Positions 53,520 to 62,806 are shown, counted from the first letter of the stretch. The stretch is 64,000 nucleotides of DNA from Candidatus Aminicenantota bacterium (GCA_014360015.1 JACIYJ010000006.1:116652-180651), one strand, 5' to 3'. Program-made: numbers and translations. The notes: a model not told the origin generated them from the sequence alone.

Positions 53520-54953
53520 ATGAAAGAAGCGAAGGATATTTTCAATTTTTCTCCGCTTTATACCGACCTTTACCAGATTGCCATGGGGCAAGCTTACCTT
53601 CTCGATGGCACTGTTGAAAAACCCGCGGTCTTTGACTATTTTTTCCGGACCATTCCTTTTTCCGGCGGTTATGTAATTTTTGCTGGACTTGAGCCACTGC
53701 TTCAGGCACTGGAAAACCTGAGGTTTAGCCCCCAAGAAATTGATTATCTCCGAAAGCTTAATTTCCAGAAGACTTACCTTGAGTATCTCGAATCCTTCCG
53801 GTTTGAGGCTGACATTTACTCCATGCGAGAAGGCGAAGTGGTTTTTCCCTTAGAACCGGTTATCAGGGTGGAAGGCCGGCTGTTCGAAGCTCAGCTCGTT
53901 GAAACCCTTCTCCTGAATCTTGTCAACTATCAGAGTCTAATAGCTACCAAAGCTTCCAGGATGAGGCTGGCTGCCGGTAACCGTGGGTTGAGTGATTTCG
54001 GTTTGCGCCGCGCTCCAGCCCAGGGTGGCTTTTTAGCCAGCCGGGCTGCTATCATCGGTGGCTTTGACAGCACTTCCAATATCTTAGCGGCTCATTTTTT
54101 TGACCTGGAAGCAGCCGGAACTATGGCTCATTCTTTCATTGAAAGTCATGGCGATGAATTTTTGGCATTCCAGAAATTTGTGGAAGCCAATCCTGACCGG
54201 GCCGTGCTTCTGGTTGATACTTACGATACGCTTAGCAGCGGTGTGCCGAACGCCATCAAGGTAGCCAAGGAGCTGGAAAAGCGCGGGCTCAGGCTCAAGG
54301 GAATAAGGCTCGATAGCGGCGACTTAGCCTATCTCTCCAAAAAAGCCCGGGCCATGCTCGATGCCGCTGGCTTGAATTATGTCCGGATTGTGGCTTCCAA
54401 CCTGCTCGATGAGTATGTGATTAAGAGCCTTATTGACCAGGGTGCACCCATTGATATTTTCGGAGTTGGCACCAAGCTGGTAACCGGAGTTCCAGATGGG
54501 GCGTTAGATGGAGTTTATAAGCTATCGGTTTTCGACGGTCAGCCGAGGCTCAAACTCTCAGACAATATCATTAAAACTACTCTTCCTGGACGCAAAAAAG
54601 TCCTGCGCTATTCTAATGGCGATGGAATGTTCATGGCTGATGCCATCTGTCTTGCCGACGAAACTTCGCCTGCCCGGATGTATCATCCGTTCGATCCGGA
54701 AAAATCCTTAGACCTCAGCCGCTATCAGGGTGAAGAGCTCATGGTCAAGGTGATGGAAAAAGGGAAAAGGCTGAAAGTCGAAAGCGATGTCGAGGCCATC
54801 GCTGCTTATGCCCGAGAACGACTGGCCCTTCTCCCACCCGAGCACAAGCGATTTGAATATCCTCACGTTTATAAAGTTGGTTTGAGTCAAAAACTCCTCA
54901 CCCTGAGGAATGATTTAATTCACCAATATCGCCAGACCTTTGAAGGAGGCTGA
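53520..54953 (+). CDS. pncB: Nicotinate phosphoribosyltransferase
   Basis: Makes nicotinate mononucleotide from nicotinate and PRPP in NAD salvage. 477 residues: N-terminal SPLYTDLYQIAMGQAYL, NLVNYQSLIATKASRM, FGLRRAPAQGG with the phospho-His region, GTMAHSFIESHGDE, LLVDTYDT, GIRLDSGDLAYLS and GVGTKLVTGVPD, all family segments. Complete. No SD and a TATAAT just upstream. It is followed by pncA, whose product makes its substrate, so the two genes form the salvage pathway. Confidence 0.94.
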   Translation: MKEAKDIFNFSPLYTDLYQIAMGQAYLLDGTVEKPAVFDYFFRTIPFSGGYVIFAGLEPLLQALENLRFSPQEIDYLRKLNFQKTYLEYLESFRFEADIYSMREGEVVFPLEPVIRVEGRLFEAQLVETLLLNLVNYQSLIATKASRMRLAAGNRGLSDFGLRRAPAQGGFLASRAAIIGGFDSTSNILAAHFFDLEAAGTMAHSFIESHGDEFLAFQKFVEANPDRAVLLVDTYDTLSSGVPNAIKVAKELEKRGLRLKGIRLDSGDLAYLSKKARAMLDAAGLNYVRIVASNLLDEYVIKSLIDQGAPIDIFGVGTKLVTGVPDGALDGVYKLSVFDGQPRLKLSDNIIKTTLPGRKKVLRYSNGDGMFMADAICLADETSPARMYHPFDPEKSLDLSRYQGEELMVKVMEKGKRLKVESDVEAIAAYARERLALLPPEHKRFEYPHVYKVGLSQKLLTLRNDLIHQYRQTFEGG

Positions 54954-54955
54954 GT

Positions 54956-55561
54956 ATGAAAGCCTTAATTGTGGTTGACCTGCAAAATGATTTTATTCCT
55001 GGTGGCAGCCTGGGAGTACCAGCTGGAGATGAAATCATCCCGCTGGTCAACCGGTTGCAGGAAAAATTTCCCTTAGTCGTGGCCACCCAGGACTGGCATC
55101 CGCCCACCCACCTGAGTTTTGCTTCTAACCACCCGGGAAAAAAGCCGTTCGAAGCAGTGATGCTGGGCGGGGTGGAGCAGGTTCTCTGGCCGGAGCACTG
55201 CATTCAGGGTCAAAAGGGGGCGATGTTTGCTCCTGGATTTGACGAGCGGCGGGTTGAAGCTATTTTCAGAAAAGGCACTGACCCGGAGATTGATAGCTAT
55301 TCTGGGTTTTTCGATAACGGCCACAAAAAATCTACTGGTCTTGGCGATTACCTCAGAGGGCGCGGGGTTAAACAGGTTTATGTCTGCGGCCTGGCAGCTG
55401 AGTACTGCGTTTTTTACACGGCTCTTGACGCCATTGAGCTCGGGTTTGAAACTTACTACATCGAGGATGCCACCAGAGCCTTAAGCCATGAGGGTTTCCG
55501 TGAGGCCAAAGAAAAAATCATAACGCTCGGGGGGAAGGTCATAACTTCTGAAATGATTTAG
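54956..55561 (+). CDS. pncA: Nicotinamidase
   Basis: Deamidates nicotinamide to nicotinate for PncB. 201 residues: catalytic Asp in VDLQNDFIPGGSLGVP (residue about 8), metal ligands in TQDWHPPTHLSFASNH, Lys in the FRKGTDPE segment and nucleophile Cys in CGLAAEYCVFYTALDA. All catalytic positions present. GGAGG is 5 nt upstream; the gene starts 2 nt after pncB. Confidence 0.95.
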   Translation: MKALIVVDLQNDFIPGGSLGVPAGDEIIPLVNRLQEKFPLVVATQDWHPPTHLSFASNHPGKKPFEAVMLGGVEQVLWPEHCIQGQKGAMFAPGFDERRVEAIFRKGTDPEIDSYSGFFDNGHKKSTGLGDYLRGRGVKQVYVCGLAAEYCVFYTALDAIELGFETYYIEDATRALSHEGFREAKEKIITLGGKVITSEMI

Positions 55562-55621
55562 CCCGCCAGGAAAAACCCAACGCCACGGCTATTAAAACTA
55601 CTTGCCGGAATGAAAAATTTG

Positions 55622-56640
55622 TTAAGCACCTTTCTCTTTTAAGAGGGAGAGTATCTTTTTGATTTCCTCAACTTCTGATTCTATGATTGATATTATTTCT
55701 TCAGGTGTTCTTGTATCTTCCTTTTCCCTACGATTCGGGTTGACAGCTTTTAAATCATAATTTTTTGCTACAATTACTTCAACCGAAACCCGCCAGGAGC
55801 GTTCGGAAATCCCTCGCTCAGGAAGTAATTGGAAAAATTCTTCAAAGTGAGCTAAAGTCAAAGGTTGTTTCTTCGTAACATTAAGGTCAGATAAGTCATA
55901 ATACCATATTTCTTTTGTTGGCTCTCCTTTTGTGAAAAACAAAAGATTGGTTTTGCTCGCTGCTCCCGCGTTTACAAATACTTTTGGAGGTAAGCTAACA
56001 ATGCACCATAAATTACACTCATTGAGTAGTTTGCGCTTTGTTGGAACAAAGGCATTTTCGTTAGTGCGGAATAAGACCCCTTCATCCATTACAATACCAC
56101 ATCTCCACCGGGTTTAAGGCTGTCTATAACATGCTGTAAAAATAAAACCTGGGTTGAACTTGTCTTGTAGGCGAATCTTGTTTGAGCGTCTTTGCCTTCT
56201 TTTCCACCAAATGGGGGATTGGTAAGAACAACATCAAAGAGTGCTGGTGCTCCCTGGAACAAGCCACCATAAATCTCTAATCCCGTTAACGTATTTCCAT
56301 GCCAGATATGTGGTTCGTCTATCCCCTGAAGAACGAGATTTGCCAGGGCAATTGGATAAACAAGATTTTCTTTTTCTCTGCCATAAAAAGTTCTTGTTTT
56401 AAGTAAGGGTCAATCACTTTTACTATCACCCGAATGACCTCTCTCGGTGTAAAAAACTGCCCTCCATCATTATTTTTTTCGCCCATTTTTTGAAGCAGCC
56501 CTTCATACACCTGAGAGATCGGAAACATATGGGTTTCGTCAATGCTTTCTAAGGAGAGGGAATCTATTTTATCAAGAATGTCTAAAAGGTTTCGCTCTTT
56601 TTGCCCGATACATGGTATCCAGGATAATTGCAGTAGTATT
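55622..56640 (-). pseudogene. Decayed type I restriction-modification methyltransferase (hsdM remnant)
   Basis: Read across three frames this is an HsdM N-6 adenine methylase: SQVYEGLLQKMGEKNNDGGQ and FFTPREVIRVIVKVIDP, then TFYGREKENLVYPIALANLV, FDVVLTNPPFGGKEG (motif IV NPPF), then after a frame change GIVMDEGVLFRTNENAF and FVNAGAASKTNLLFFTKGEP. The part between the IDP and TFYG segments, where motif I (DPxCGTGG) should be, is missing, a single-base loss breaks the frame near 56094, and the N-terminal third is absent. No hsdS or hsdR is nearby, so it is an inactive relic next to ygiQ. Confidence 0.88.
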
Positions 56641-56674
56641 AATAAACCTCGGGAGCTGAATCCAGAAAAGCTCC

Positions 56675-58324
56675 TTAAAGCTGCTTCTTTTTTAAATTTA
56701 ATTTTTTTTGAGGGGCTCTTCGCGGGCGCTTCGGAAATTCTGACATCATCCCAGTAGCTTCCAGAAGAAGCCGCTTCTGGGCTTTCTTTTCTTCAAAGGT
56801 TCGCGGCACATAAACTTCTTCACCGGTCTCGGGGTCTTTTCCCGTGTAATACATGCATGTGGACCGGGTCATTGGCGTAGGGGTGAAAATCTGGACCCCC
56901 TCAACCGGCTTTTCACCCTGTGCGGAGAGTTTTTTCAGGTAGGCAGCCAGCTCCCTGGCTTCTTTCATGGTGGTGCCAGGGTGGGCAACCATGAAGTAGT
57001 ATTTAAGGTGCTGTTTCTTGCCGGCGGTTAATTTAAGAAAGAGGTGACGGAATTTTTCCACCGGCACCTCAGTTTTGTTCATCAGGCGGAGAACTTTTGG
57101 TGAGACATGCTCCGGAGCGATCTTGAGGAGACCAGAGACATGATGGTCGACCAATTCTTTGACGTATTCAGGGCTGCTTAGGGCCAGGTCGTAGCGAATT
57201 CCGCTGCGGACGAAGACTTTCTTGACTCCGGGGATGGAGCGGGCCCGACGCAGGAGGTTAATAAGACGGCGGTGAGAGCGGTCCAGCTTTTTGCAGGTCA
57301 GGCAGAAGCCGTGCTGGCAGCAGTGGCAGTCCATGCCGTACATATTGGCTGTGGGCCCACCCAGGTCGTCTATGTAGCCTTTGAAATCGGGGTGCTTGGT
57401 GAGCCTCCGAATTTCTTCCAGAATGGATTCTTCACTACGGGAGATGATGCGGTCGCCCTGATGGAGAGAAAGCGAACAGAAGGAGCAGCGGCCGATACAA
57501 CCGCGGTGAGTGACTATGGAAAATTTGCCCATTTCCAGTTCGGGATAGTCGGCTGGAATGGAGCGGCTGAAAGGCAGGCCATAAATCCAGTCCAAAATTT
57601 CCGGGGTGTATTTGGGCCCAGGAAACTGCAGGACATAGCGGTTGGCATGCTTCTGAGCCAGTTTTTTGTAATTAGCCATTGCCCGCTGAGCCCGAATGAA
57701 TTTTTCTGGATCTTCAGAAACTTCTTCATAAGAAGGAATTTCTTCAAAACCGGGCGGAAGTTCGCGTCTAATGACAGCCGTGCCCGGGATGTCGTCGAGG
57801 GTTTGTCCTTCATTCAGACGACTGGCAATTTCTATCGCCTGAAGCTCACCCGAACCGTAAACCAGAATGTCTGCCCGGGAGTCAAGAAGGATAGAGCGCC
57901 GCACCCGGTTTTCCCAGTAATCATAATGGGCGAAGCGGCGCAGTGAAGCCTCAATTCCACCAATGACTATCGGAACACCGGGAAATAAATGTTTCAGCCT
58001 GTTGCAGTAGACAATGACCGCCCGGTCCGGTTTGCCCGAACTGTAGGGCGCGTATTCATCTTTTTCGCGGCGACGCAGAAGCGGAGTATAATTGGCCAGG
58101 CAGCTATCTATGGAACCGGAAGTTACCCCAAAGAAAAGCCGCGGTTGCCCCAATTTCAGGAAATCATCGTCTGACTTCCAATCTGGCCTCTCAATTATGC
58201 CGACTTTATATCCCTTAGCGTCAAGAACGCGAGCAATGACGCCCACAGGCGACAGCGGGTGGTCGGCATAGGGGTCCCCGCTTACCAGGATAATGTCAAA
58301 GTCCTTCCCTTTCAGGGCAATCAT
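56675..58324 (-). CDS. YgiQ family radical SAM protein
   Basis: 549-residue radical SAM enzyme of unknown reaction. An N-terminal cobalamin-like domain (ILVSGDPYADHPLSPVGVIA and VIGGIEASLRRFAHYDYWEN), then THRGCIGRCSFCSLSLHQGD (CxxxCxxC cluster), GGPTANMYGMDCHCCQHGFC with further Cys residues, and APEHVSPKVLRLMNK. The C-terminus ends in a Lys-rich tail and is slightly shorter than many YgiQ proteins. It overlaps the next gene by 4 nt. The decayed hsdM lies downstream. Confidence 0.88.
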   Translation of the reverse strand: MIALKGKDFDIILVSGDPYADHPLSPVGVIARVLDAKGYKVGIIERPDWKSDDDFLKLGQPRLFFGVTSGSIDSCLANYTPLLRRREKDEYAPYSSGKPDRAVIVYCNRLKHLFPGVPIVIGGIEASLRRFAHYDYWENRVRRSILLDSRADILVYGSGELQAIEIASRLNEGQTLDDIPGTAVIRRELPPGFEEIPSYEEVSEDPEKFIRAQRAMANYKKLAQKHANRYVLQFPGPKYTPEILDWIYGLPFSRSIPADYPELEMGKFSIVTHRGCIGRCSFCSLSLHQGDRIISRSEESILEEIRRLTKHPDFKGYIDDLGGPTANMYGMDCHCCQHGFCLTCKKLDRSHRRLINLLRRARSIPGVKKVFVRSGIRYDLALSSPEYVKELVDHHVSGLLKIAPEHVSPKVLRLMNKTEVPVEKFRHLFLKLTAGKKQHLKYYFMVAHPGTTMKEARELAAYLKKLSAQGEKPVEGVQIFTPTPMTRSTCMYYTGKDPETGEEVYVPRTFEEKKAQKRLLLEATGMMSEFPKRPRRAPQKKLNLKKKQL

Positions 58325-58641
58325 CTGCTTTTAGCCTTGAGCTTTTCTATTTGGGCTTTTATAAATTCCTTCGGGAGAATTCCGGTCAGAGTTCCGTTGA
58401 GGTTATAAACTCGGCAACTAAAATTGAATTTTTCTGGCTTCTGCTCCGTATATATATCATATCCGTCGACTAATATGGTCGGCGAGCCCTGGAAATTTAA
58501 TTCTTTGGCTGTCTCCGGGTTCGGCACTTCAGTGAGAACGATTTCATCTTTCTTGATAAAACCTTCTTCAACCAGCTCCACGAGGTTTTTTAAAGTCGCC
58601 TCCGAATGCGGGCAACCCTTAAAGAATTGAAACTCTATCAT
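58321..58641 (-). CDS. Thioredoxin-fold protein with a CPxS site
   Basis: 106 residues; start set at the ATG at 58641 just behind GGCGGAG. FFKGCPHSEATLKNLVEL carries a CPHS active-site-like motif, and FQGSPTILVDGYDIY has the cis-Pro loop, then CRVYNLNGTLTGILP. It resembles small thioredoxin-like proteins seen with mercury/organomercurial or redox genes (DUF2703-like); the partner is unknown. It is the first gene of a two-gene unit with ygiQ. Confidence 0.72.
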   Translation of the reverse strand: MIEFQFFKGCPHSEATLKNLVELVEEGFIKKDEIVLTEVPNPETAKELNFQGSPTILVDGYDIYTEQKPEKFNFSCRVYNLNGTLTGILPKEFIKAQIEKLKAKSR

Positions 58642-58911
58642 CTTCTCCGCCAAACAGTTGTTTCCGCCCGATGAATCTCGGGCCCAGCTTACTCCAATTT
58701 TAGCTTAAATTCAGAGTACAAGAAACAGGGGCATGACAGTGTTACCATCATTTTAAAGGGAAAACGTGCACTTATTTCACCGTGGGCTTCTTCATAGCAA
58801 CTATCCCATTAAGGGGGGTATGCTTCTGTCCCCAAGAGGTTCTTTATATCAAGTATCTGATTATAAATGAGTTAACGAACCTAAGGGACAGGGTATCACG
58901 TCCCCATTAAA

Positions 58912-58940
58912 AAAAAGGGCGGGATGAGCCCGCCCTTTGA
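58912..58940 (-). terminator. Intrinsic terminator after the DUF4097 gene
   Basis: Minus strand AAAGGGCGGG-CTCAT-CCCGCCCTTT followed by U8, 11 nt behind the stop. Very strong. Immediately beyond is AATGGGGACGTGATACC, another unit like the REP-like family. Confidence 0.9.
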
Positions 58941-58950
58941 TTTTCATCTA

Positions 58951-59922
58951 TCAGCTGCCTTTTCTTATTTCCACATTTCCGCTGAAGGCTTTAGCGGTGA
59001 TATAGGCACCGCCTTTATTCACCTTGCCCTTGATTTCTTTATTCGATATTTTCCCGATAATTTCAATCGGGAAATCGGTACTGACCGAGCCACTGAAGGC
59101 TTCAGCTTCCAGCTCAAAAGAAGAATCTGCCGGCAGAACCAGAGTCACACTGCCAGAATGAGATTTGAATTGATAGCGACCATCAGGATAGACCTGGCCG
59201 CGGTATTCGACTGAACCGCTTACCGATTTGGCACTGACGGTGCGAGCTTCGCTGATTTCGATAAGATGAACTGAACCACTTATGACACTGGCTTCAACCG
59301 AGCCTTTCACCCGGCTGGCGTAAACATCACCGGAAACAGATTCCAGGTCGCAGTCGCCTTCAGCACCATCCACTCTAACATCTCCACTGACTGTCTTGCA
59401 GGCAATGGAATTTTTCCCACCGCTGACTGAAATATTGCCGCTGACACTGTTGGCTTTGACCCGACCGCCAGCCTGCTCGACCCTGATATCGCTGCTTACG
59501 GATTTGACTTCAACCGAAGCTTTTTCTGGAATCCAGAGCTGGTAATCAACTGAGACATTCAAAGAACTATCGCCCCAGAAGCGTTTGGATTCAGGATATT
59601 TAGTTTCGATTCTGACCAGACCGGACTCGGTGGTTACCTTGATCTCCACCAGGCCCGCATTTTCCTTGGCTTTGCTCAGGCTGGAAGCTTCGGAGCGTTT
59701 TACCGCTTCAATTTTTACTTTATCTTCTTTCCAGCTCTGGATTTTGATATCACCGGAAATGTTGGTCAGAATGACCAGGCCATCCTTAGCCAGAGCTTCA
59801 GTTTTCTCAAATTTTTCCTCATATTTTTCTCTGGCAAAAAGAGGAAAGATCAGAATGACCGTCAATAAAAGAAGCGACAGCAGTTTATATCCGTCCAATT
59901 TTCTGTAATTTGCTTTTCTCAT
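58951..59922 (-). CDS. Secreted DUF4097 beta-strand repeat protein
   Basis: 323 residues: signal peptide (hydrophobic stretch near residues 12-29), then a right-handed beta-helix-like array of about 20-residue units with recurring SVSG: GDIKIQSWKEDK, VSGNISVSGG, VSGDVRVDGAEG, SGSVHLIEIS. The DUF4097/LiaG-type family is found next to envelope-stress regulators. It is the last gene of the sigma/anti-sigma unit and is probably controlled by that sigma factor. Its exact function is unknown. Confidence 0.82.
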   Translation of the reverse strand: MRKANYRKLDGYKLLSLLLLTVILIFPLFAREKYEEKFEKTEALAKDGLVILTNISGDIKIQSWKEDKVKIEAVKRSEASSLSKAKENAGLVEIKVTTESGLVRIETKYPESKRFWGDSSLNVSVDYQLWIPEKASVEVKSVSSDIRVEQAGGRVKANSVSGNISVSGGKNSIACKTVSGDVRVDGAEGDCDLESVSGDVYASRVKGSVEASVISGSVHLIEISEARTVSAKSVSGSVEYRGQVYPDGRYQFKSHSGSVTLVLPADSSFELEAEAFSGSVSTDFPIEIIGKISNKEIKGKVNKGGAYITAKAFSGNVEIRKGS

Positions 59923-59971
59923 TTTGTTTCTCCTTTCGTCTTATTTTTTATAATGTTTAATGTTCTTATTT

Positions 59972-60688
59972 TTAAGCCCCGGGGCTGGTGAGAATTTTCT
60001 TGGCTTCCAGCATGCTGTTTAAGAAATTCAGTTTGGAGTTGTAAGCATTGAGCAGATAATCGTGGGCCTGAAGGTTATCTGGCTGTTCATTCACTGCCTG
60101 CTGGCAGAGTTCTATGGTCCGGTCAAGGAGCTGAAGGTTGGCCTGTAGGACCTCTACCATCTGAAGTGGAAGTTCATCACTCGAAGATTGCAAGGCCTCG
60201 GTCAGAGATTGAATGGCTCTCCGATAATAGAACTCAGCCTCCTGTATCTTCTGGAGGGCTGAATTCCCTGAAGCCACCTGGAGCTCGGACTGAGCAGGGT
60301 TCCGGTAGTGGCGCCCAAGATAAAAAGCTCCGGCAATAAAAACCAGAAAGATAAAAAAGGCAGCAACATAACGGAAAAACGGGAGAGGCGAGAGAGAGGT
60401 GCGGGTTTTTTCTGACCGGTATTTTCTTCTGAATTTTTCTTGGGCTGTCTCCTGCTGGCCGGACAGAACTTCTTTTTCCAGACGGGCCTTTATTTCCTGC
60501 CAGACTCTGTCCGATGGTTCAAAAGACCCGGGCAGAGCGGCTTTGCTTTTTATCAGAGTCAGGTCCTCATAAATTTCCCGACAATTAGAACATACTGAGA
60601 GATGAGCCAGAAGCTTCAGTTTTTTCTCCTGGCTCAGTTCGCCGTCCAGAAGTTCACTGATTAATTTTTGAGCATTATGACATCTCAT
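59972..60688 (-). CDS. Anti-sigma factor with zinc-finger (ZAS-type) domain
   Basis: 238 residues: an N-terminal zf-HC2 module with HLSVCSNC (HxxxCxxC near residues 29-36), typical of anti-ECF-sigma proteins, one membrane helix (FFRYVAAFFIFLVFIAGAFY near residues 103-122), then an extracytoplasmic helical part with EADFYYRRAIQSL-like TPR-style repeats. It would hold the adjacent sigma factor at the membrane until a signal. It overlaps the sigma gene by 4 nt. Confidence 0.88.
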   Translation of the reverse strand: MRCHNAQKLISELLDGELSQEKKLKLLAHLSVCSNCREIYEDLTLIKSKAALPGSFEPSDRVWQEIKARLEKEVLSGQQETAQEKFRRKYRSEKTRTSLSPLPFFRYVAAFFIFLVFIAGAFYLGRHYRNPAQSELQVASGNSALQKIQEAEFYYRRAIQSLTEALQSSSDELPLQMVEVLQANLQLLDRTIELCQQAVNEQPDNLQAHDYLLNAYNSKLNFLNSMLEAKKILTSPGA

Positions 60689-61365
60689 CGACCTGCTCCT
60701 TCCAGCAGCTTTTGTTTTTTAAGAATTTTTCTCAGCTTCATCCTGGCTTTAAATAGTTGGGACTTGGAAGTTCCGACCTGGCAACCGAGGATAGAAGCGA
60801 TTTCTTCATGGGTTAAGCCACCGACCTCATGCAGGATGAAAACTGTTCTTAGCTTTTCGGGCAGAAGAGACAGGGCTTTGTTAATGGCCTGGGACAGGTC
60901 ATCCTGGCGGGAATCGAAGGCTTCATCACTCAGACCTTCGTCTATGGGCGTGAGAACATTCAGCTTTTCCTCGAATGTTTTCTGGCGGCGGAGGTGACTG
61001 TAGCAGGTATTGAGCGAAATGCGGTAAACCCAGGCCGGGAAAAGTTCGGGCCGCTTGATATCCTGAATGGATGAAAATATCTTCATGAATATTTCCTGAA
61101 CCAGGTCTTCAGAAGTCTGATGGTCGCGGGTGAGGTTGAAGGCTAAGCCATAAATCTTTTTTTTGTAAAGATTATAAATCTGCTCAAAAGCCTCAAGCTC
61201 ACCAGCCTGAGAACGACTGATGAGACTGGATAATTCAGTGGATTCCTGGGGATTCCGGGTTGTAGCCAAATGCCTTTCTCCTGCTGAATCGCTGGCTGCC
61301 TTAGCTCTGCTGATATTATCAGCCATGGCCATTCTTAAAACCAGCGAATAATTTAAAGAGAACAT
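60685..61365 (-). CDS. ECF-family RNA polymerase sigma factor
   Basis: 226 residues; the real start may be the ATG 33 nt in (MADNISRA). Region 2: GELEAFEQIYNLYKKKIYGL and DLVQEIFMKIFSSIQDI; region 4: EKLRTVFILHEVGGLTHEEI and ASILGCQVGTSKSQLFKARM. The group resembles SigW/RpoE types with zinc-finger anti-sigmas. Targets unknown, but the DUF4097 gene behind it is a likely one. Self-activation of this operon is usual for ECF factors. Confidence 0.9.
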   Translation of the reverse strand: MFSLNYSLVLRMAMADNISRAKAASDSAGERHLATTRNPQESTELSSLISRSQAGELEAFEQIYNLYKKKIYGLAFNLTRDHQTSEDLVQEIFMKIFSSIQDIKRPELFPAWVYRISLNTCYSHLRRQKTFEEKLNVLTPIDEGLSDEAFDSRQDDLSQAINKALSLLPEKLRTVFILHEVGGLTHEEIASILGCQVGTSKSQLFKARMKLRKILKKQKLLEGAGR

Positions 61366-61422
61366 CTACAAACCTCATAAGTAGAGACACAGAAGGAGCC
61401 AAAATGGTTGCCAGAAAAATAG

Positions 61423-61459
61423 AAAAATGGTGACGCTCTACGTATTTACCATATTTTTT
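61423..61459 (+). repeat. REP-like dispersed repeat, copy H
   Basis: AAAAATGGTGACGCTCTACG then TATTTACCATATTTTTT. It lies in the gap between gpgS and the sigma gene and pairs, as an inverted repeat, with copy I about 100 bp away. Confidence 0.8.
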
Positions 61460-61561
61460 CCCCAGCCGCTTCGGCCAACAAAAAAATAGGCCAGGTGCTA
61501 TTGAGCTAATATTAGCATTAGGTTAATGGCGGGATAGTGGACATTCTCATGTTTTATTGCG

Positions 61562-61599
61562 AAAAAATTAGGAAATATGTAGGGCGTCACCATTTTTTC
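61562..61599 (-). repeat. REP-like dispersed repeat, copy I
   Basis: Minus strand: AAAAAATGGTGACGCCCTAC then ATATTTCCTAATTTTTTC. The gpgS stop codon overlaps its left edge. Copies H and I face each other, so the transcript could form a long hairpin with a 102-nt loop. Confidence 0.83.
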
Positions 61600-62806
61600 A
61601 GTTCATGGCCTCGACTACGGCCTGCAGCCTGTCCAGAAAGTCAGGAATGGCGGCCACCACCCGATTCCAGTTGGGAATATGGGGAGAATACAGCGGGTCT
61701 TTAAGGAAATTTTCACCAGCAATCTGCAAGGCCCGGGTAAAAGCCTCAGCCATCTGACTTTCTTTATGGTAATCAAAAACCAACCCATTAATTTCTGATT
61801 CATCCTGGTACCTTTTGACATAATCCTTGGCCTGGCGCTGGTAATTGACAATCAGTGTCCGCAACTGACTTTCAGAGACCACGATGCCTTCGATGGCCAG
61901 GTTCCGGAAGATGGAACGGGCGATGTCAATGGCCATTTTCATCAGGCCGGTGGCCGGGTTTTCAGCTGACAGTGGCTGGTGCTTGTGTTCATAAGTCTCC
62001 ATTATTTCTGACTGGCAGATGCGTCGCAGCGAATAATTTCTGAAGACTTCAGCTAAGGTTTCAACCTCGATTCCCCAATCAGCTGGAATCCGGTTAATTC
62101 GGGCCAGTTCCACTGTCATGGCAAACTCGCCGGCCAGCGGGTAGCGAAAACTATCCAGATAAACCAGAAAAGGCAAATGACCATAAATTCTGATCAGGCT
62201 TCTGACCAGGGGAAAATAGAACAATCTCGTCACCCGACCATGGAGTCGGTCAGTTACCCGGGCATAATATCCTTTGCAGAAGGCGTAATCAATATGAGGA
62301 GAAGCCACTGGATAACAAAGGCGCGCCAGAAGTTCACGGGAATAATTGACGATATCGCAGTCATGAAGAGCAATGACTTTGCTTTCTTCGCGGGCCAGAA
62401 TGTACCCATAGGCAATCCAGGCTGATCGCCCCTTGCCATCTCCGCCAGGCGACAGGTCAGCTTCTTCCAGCAACCGGTATAGATCGCTCAATTGAGGCCC
62501 GGAAGCCCAGATAATCCGATGACGCTGTGGCAGGATAGAAAACAGTTTCTTGGTTTTTTCGAAATCTTCAGGCTTATCAGTCCGGCCGAGGGTTATCACT
62601 ATCTCATTCAGGTACTCGATATCTTTGACCGTGTTCAATATTCTTTTTAAGGCCGGCGAATCCAGTTCGGTCGGAGTTACGGGAAGAACCAGAGCAATCG
62701 GCCGATGCCGGTTAAATTCTTTTAGATCTTTCTCTAAGCGTTCGAGATTGAGCGGTCCGAGTCGGTGAAAGGTAGGTACTACTCCGGTTTGATAAAAATC
62801 AGCCAT
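61598..62806 (-). CDS. gpgS: Glucosyl-3-phosphoglycerate synthase (GT81-type)
   Basis: Transfers glucose from an NDP-glucose to 3-phosphoglycerate, first step of glucosylglycerate (a compatible solute). 402 residues with a GT-A fold: GGDGKGRSAWIAYGYIL, the metal site ALHDCDIVNYS (DxD-like), PLAGEFAMTVELARI with NRIPADWGIEVETL and the His-rich MEIYEHKH-like segment (METYEHKHQPLS). A mannosyl-3-phosphoglycerate synthase role is less likely. The phosphatase gene follows in the same direction upstream (50-nt gap). Confidence 0.88.
   Translation of the reverse strand: MADFYQTGVVPTFHRLGPLNLERLEKDLKEFNRHRPIALVLPVTPTELDSPALKRILNTVKDIEYLNEIVITLGRTDKPEDFEKTKKLFSILPQRHRIIWASGPQLSDLYRLLEEADLSPGGDGKGRSAWIAYGYILAREESKVIALHDCDIVNYSRELLARLCYPVASPHIDYAFCKGYYARVTDRLHGRVTRLFYFPLVRSLIRIYGHLPFLVYLDSFRYPLAGEFAMTVELARINRIPADWGIEVETLAEVFRNYSLRRICQSEIMETYEHKHQPLSAENPATGLMKMAIDIARSIFRNLAIEGIVVSESQLRTLIVNYQRQAKDYVKRYQDESEINGLVFDYHKESQMAEAFTRALQIAGENFLKDPLYSPHIPNWNRVVAAIPDFLDRLQAVVEAMN

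Noticed and set aside
57272..57946. Open frame antisense to ygiQ
   Set aside because: No start signal or domain; ygiQ motifs on the other strand are intact.
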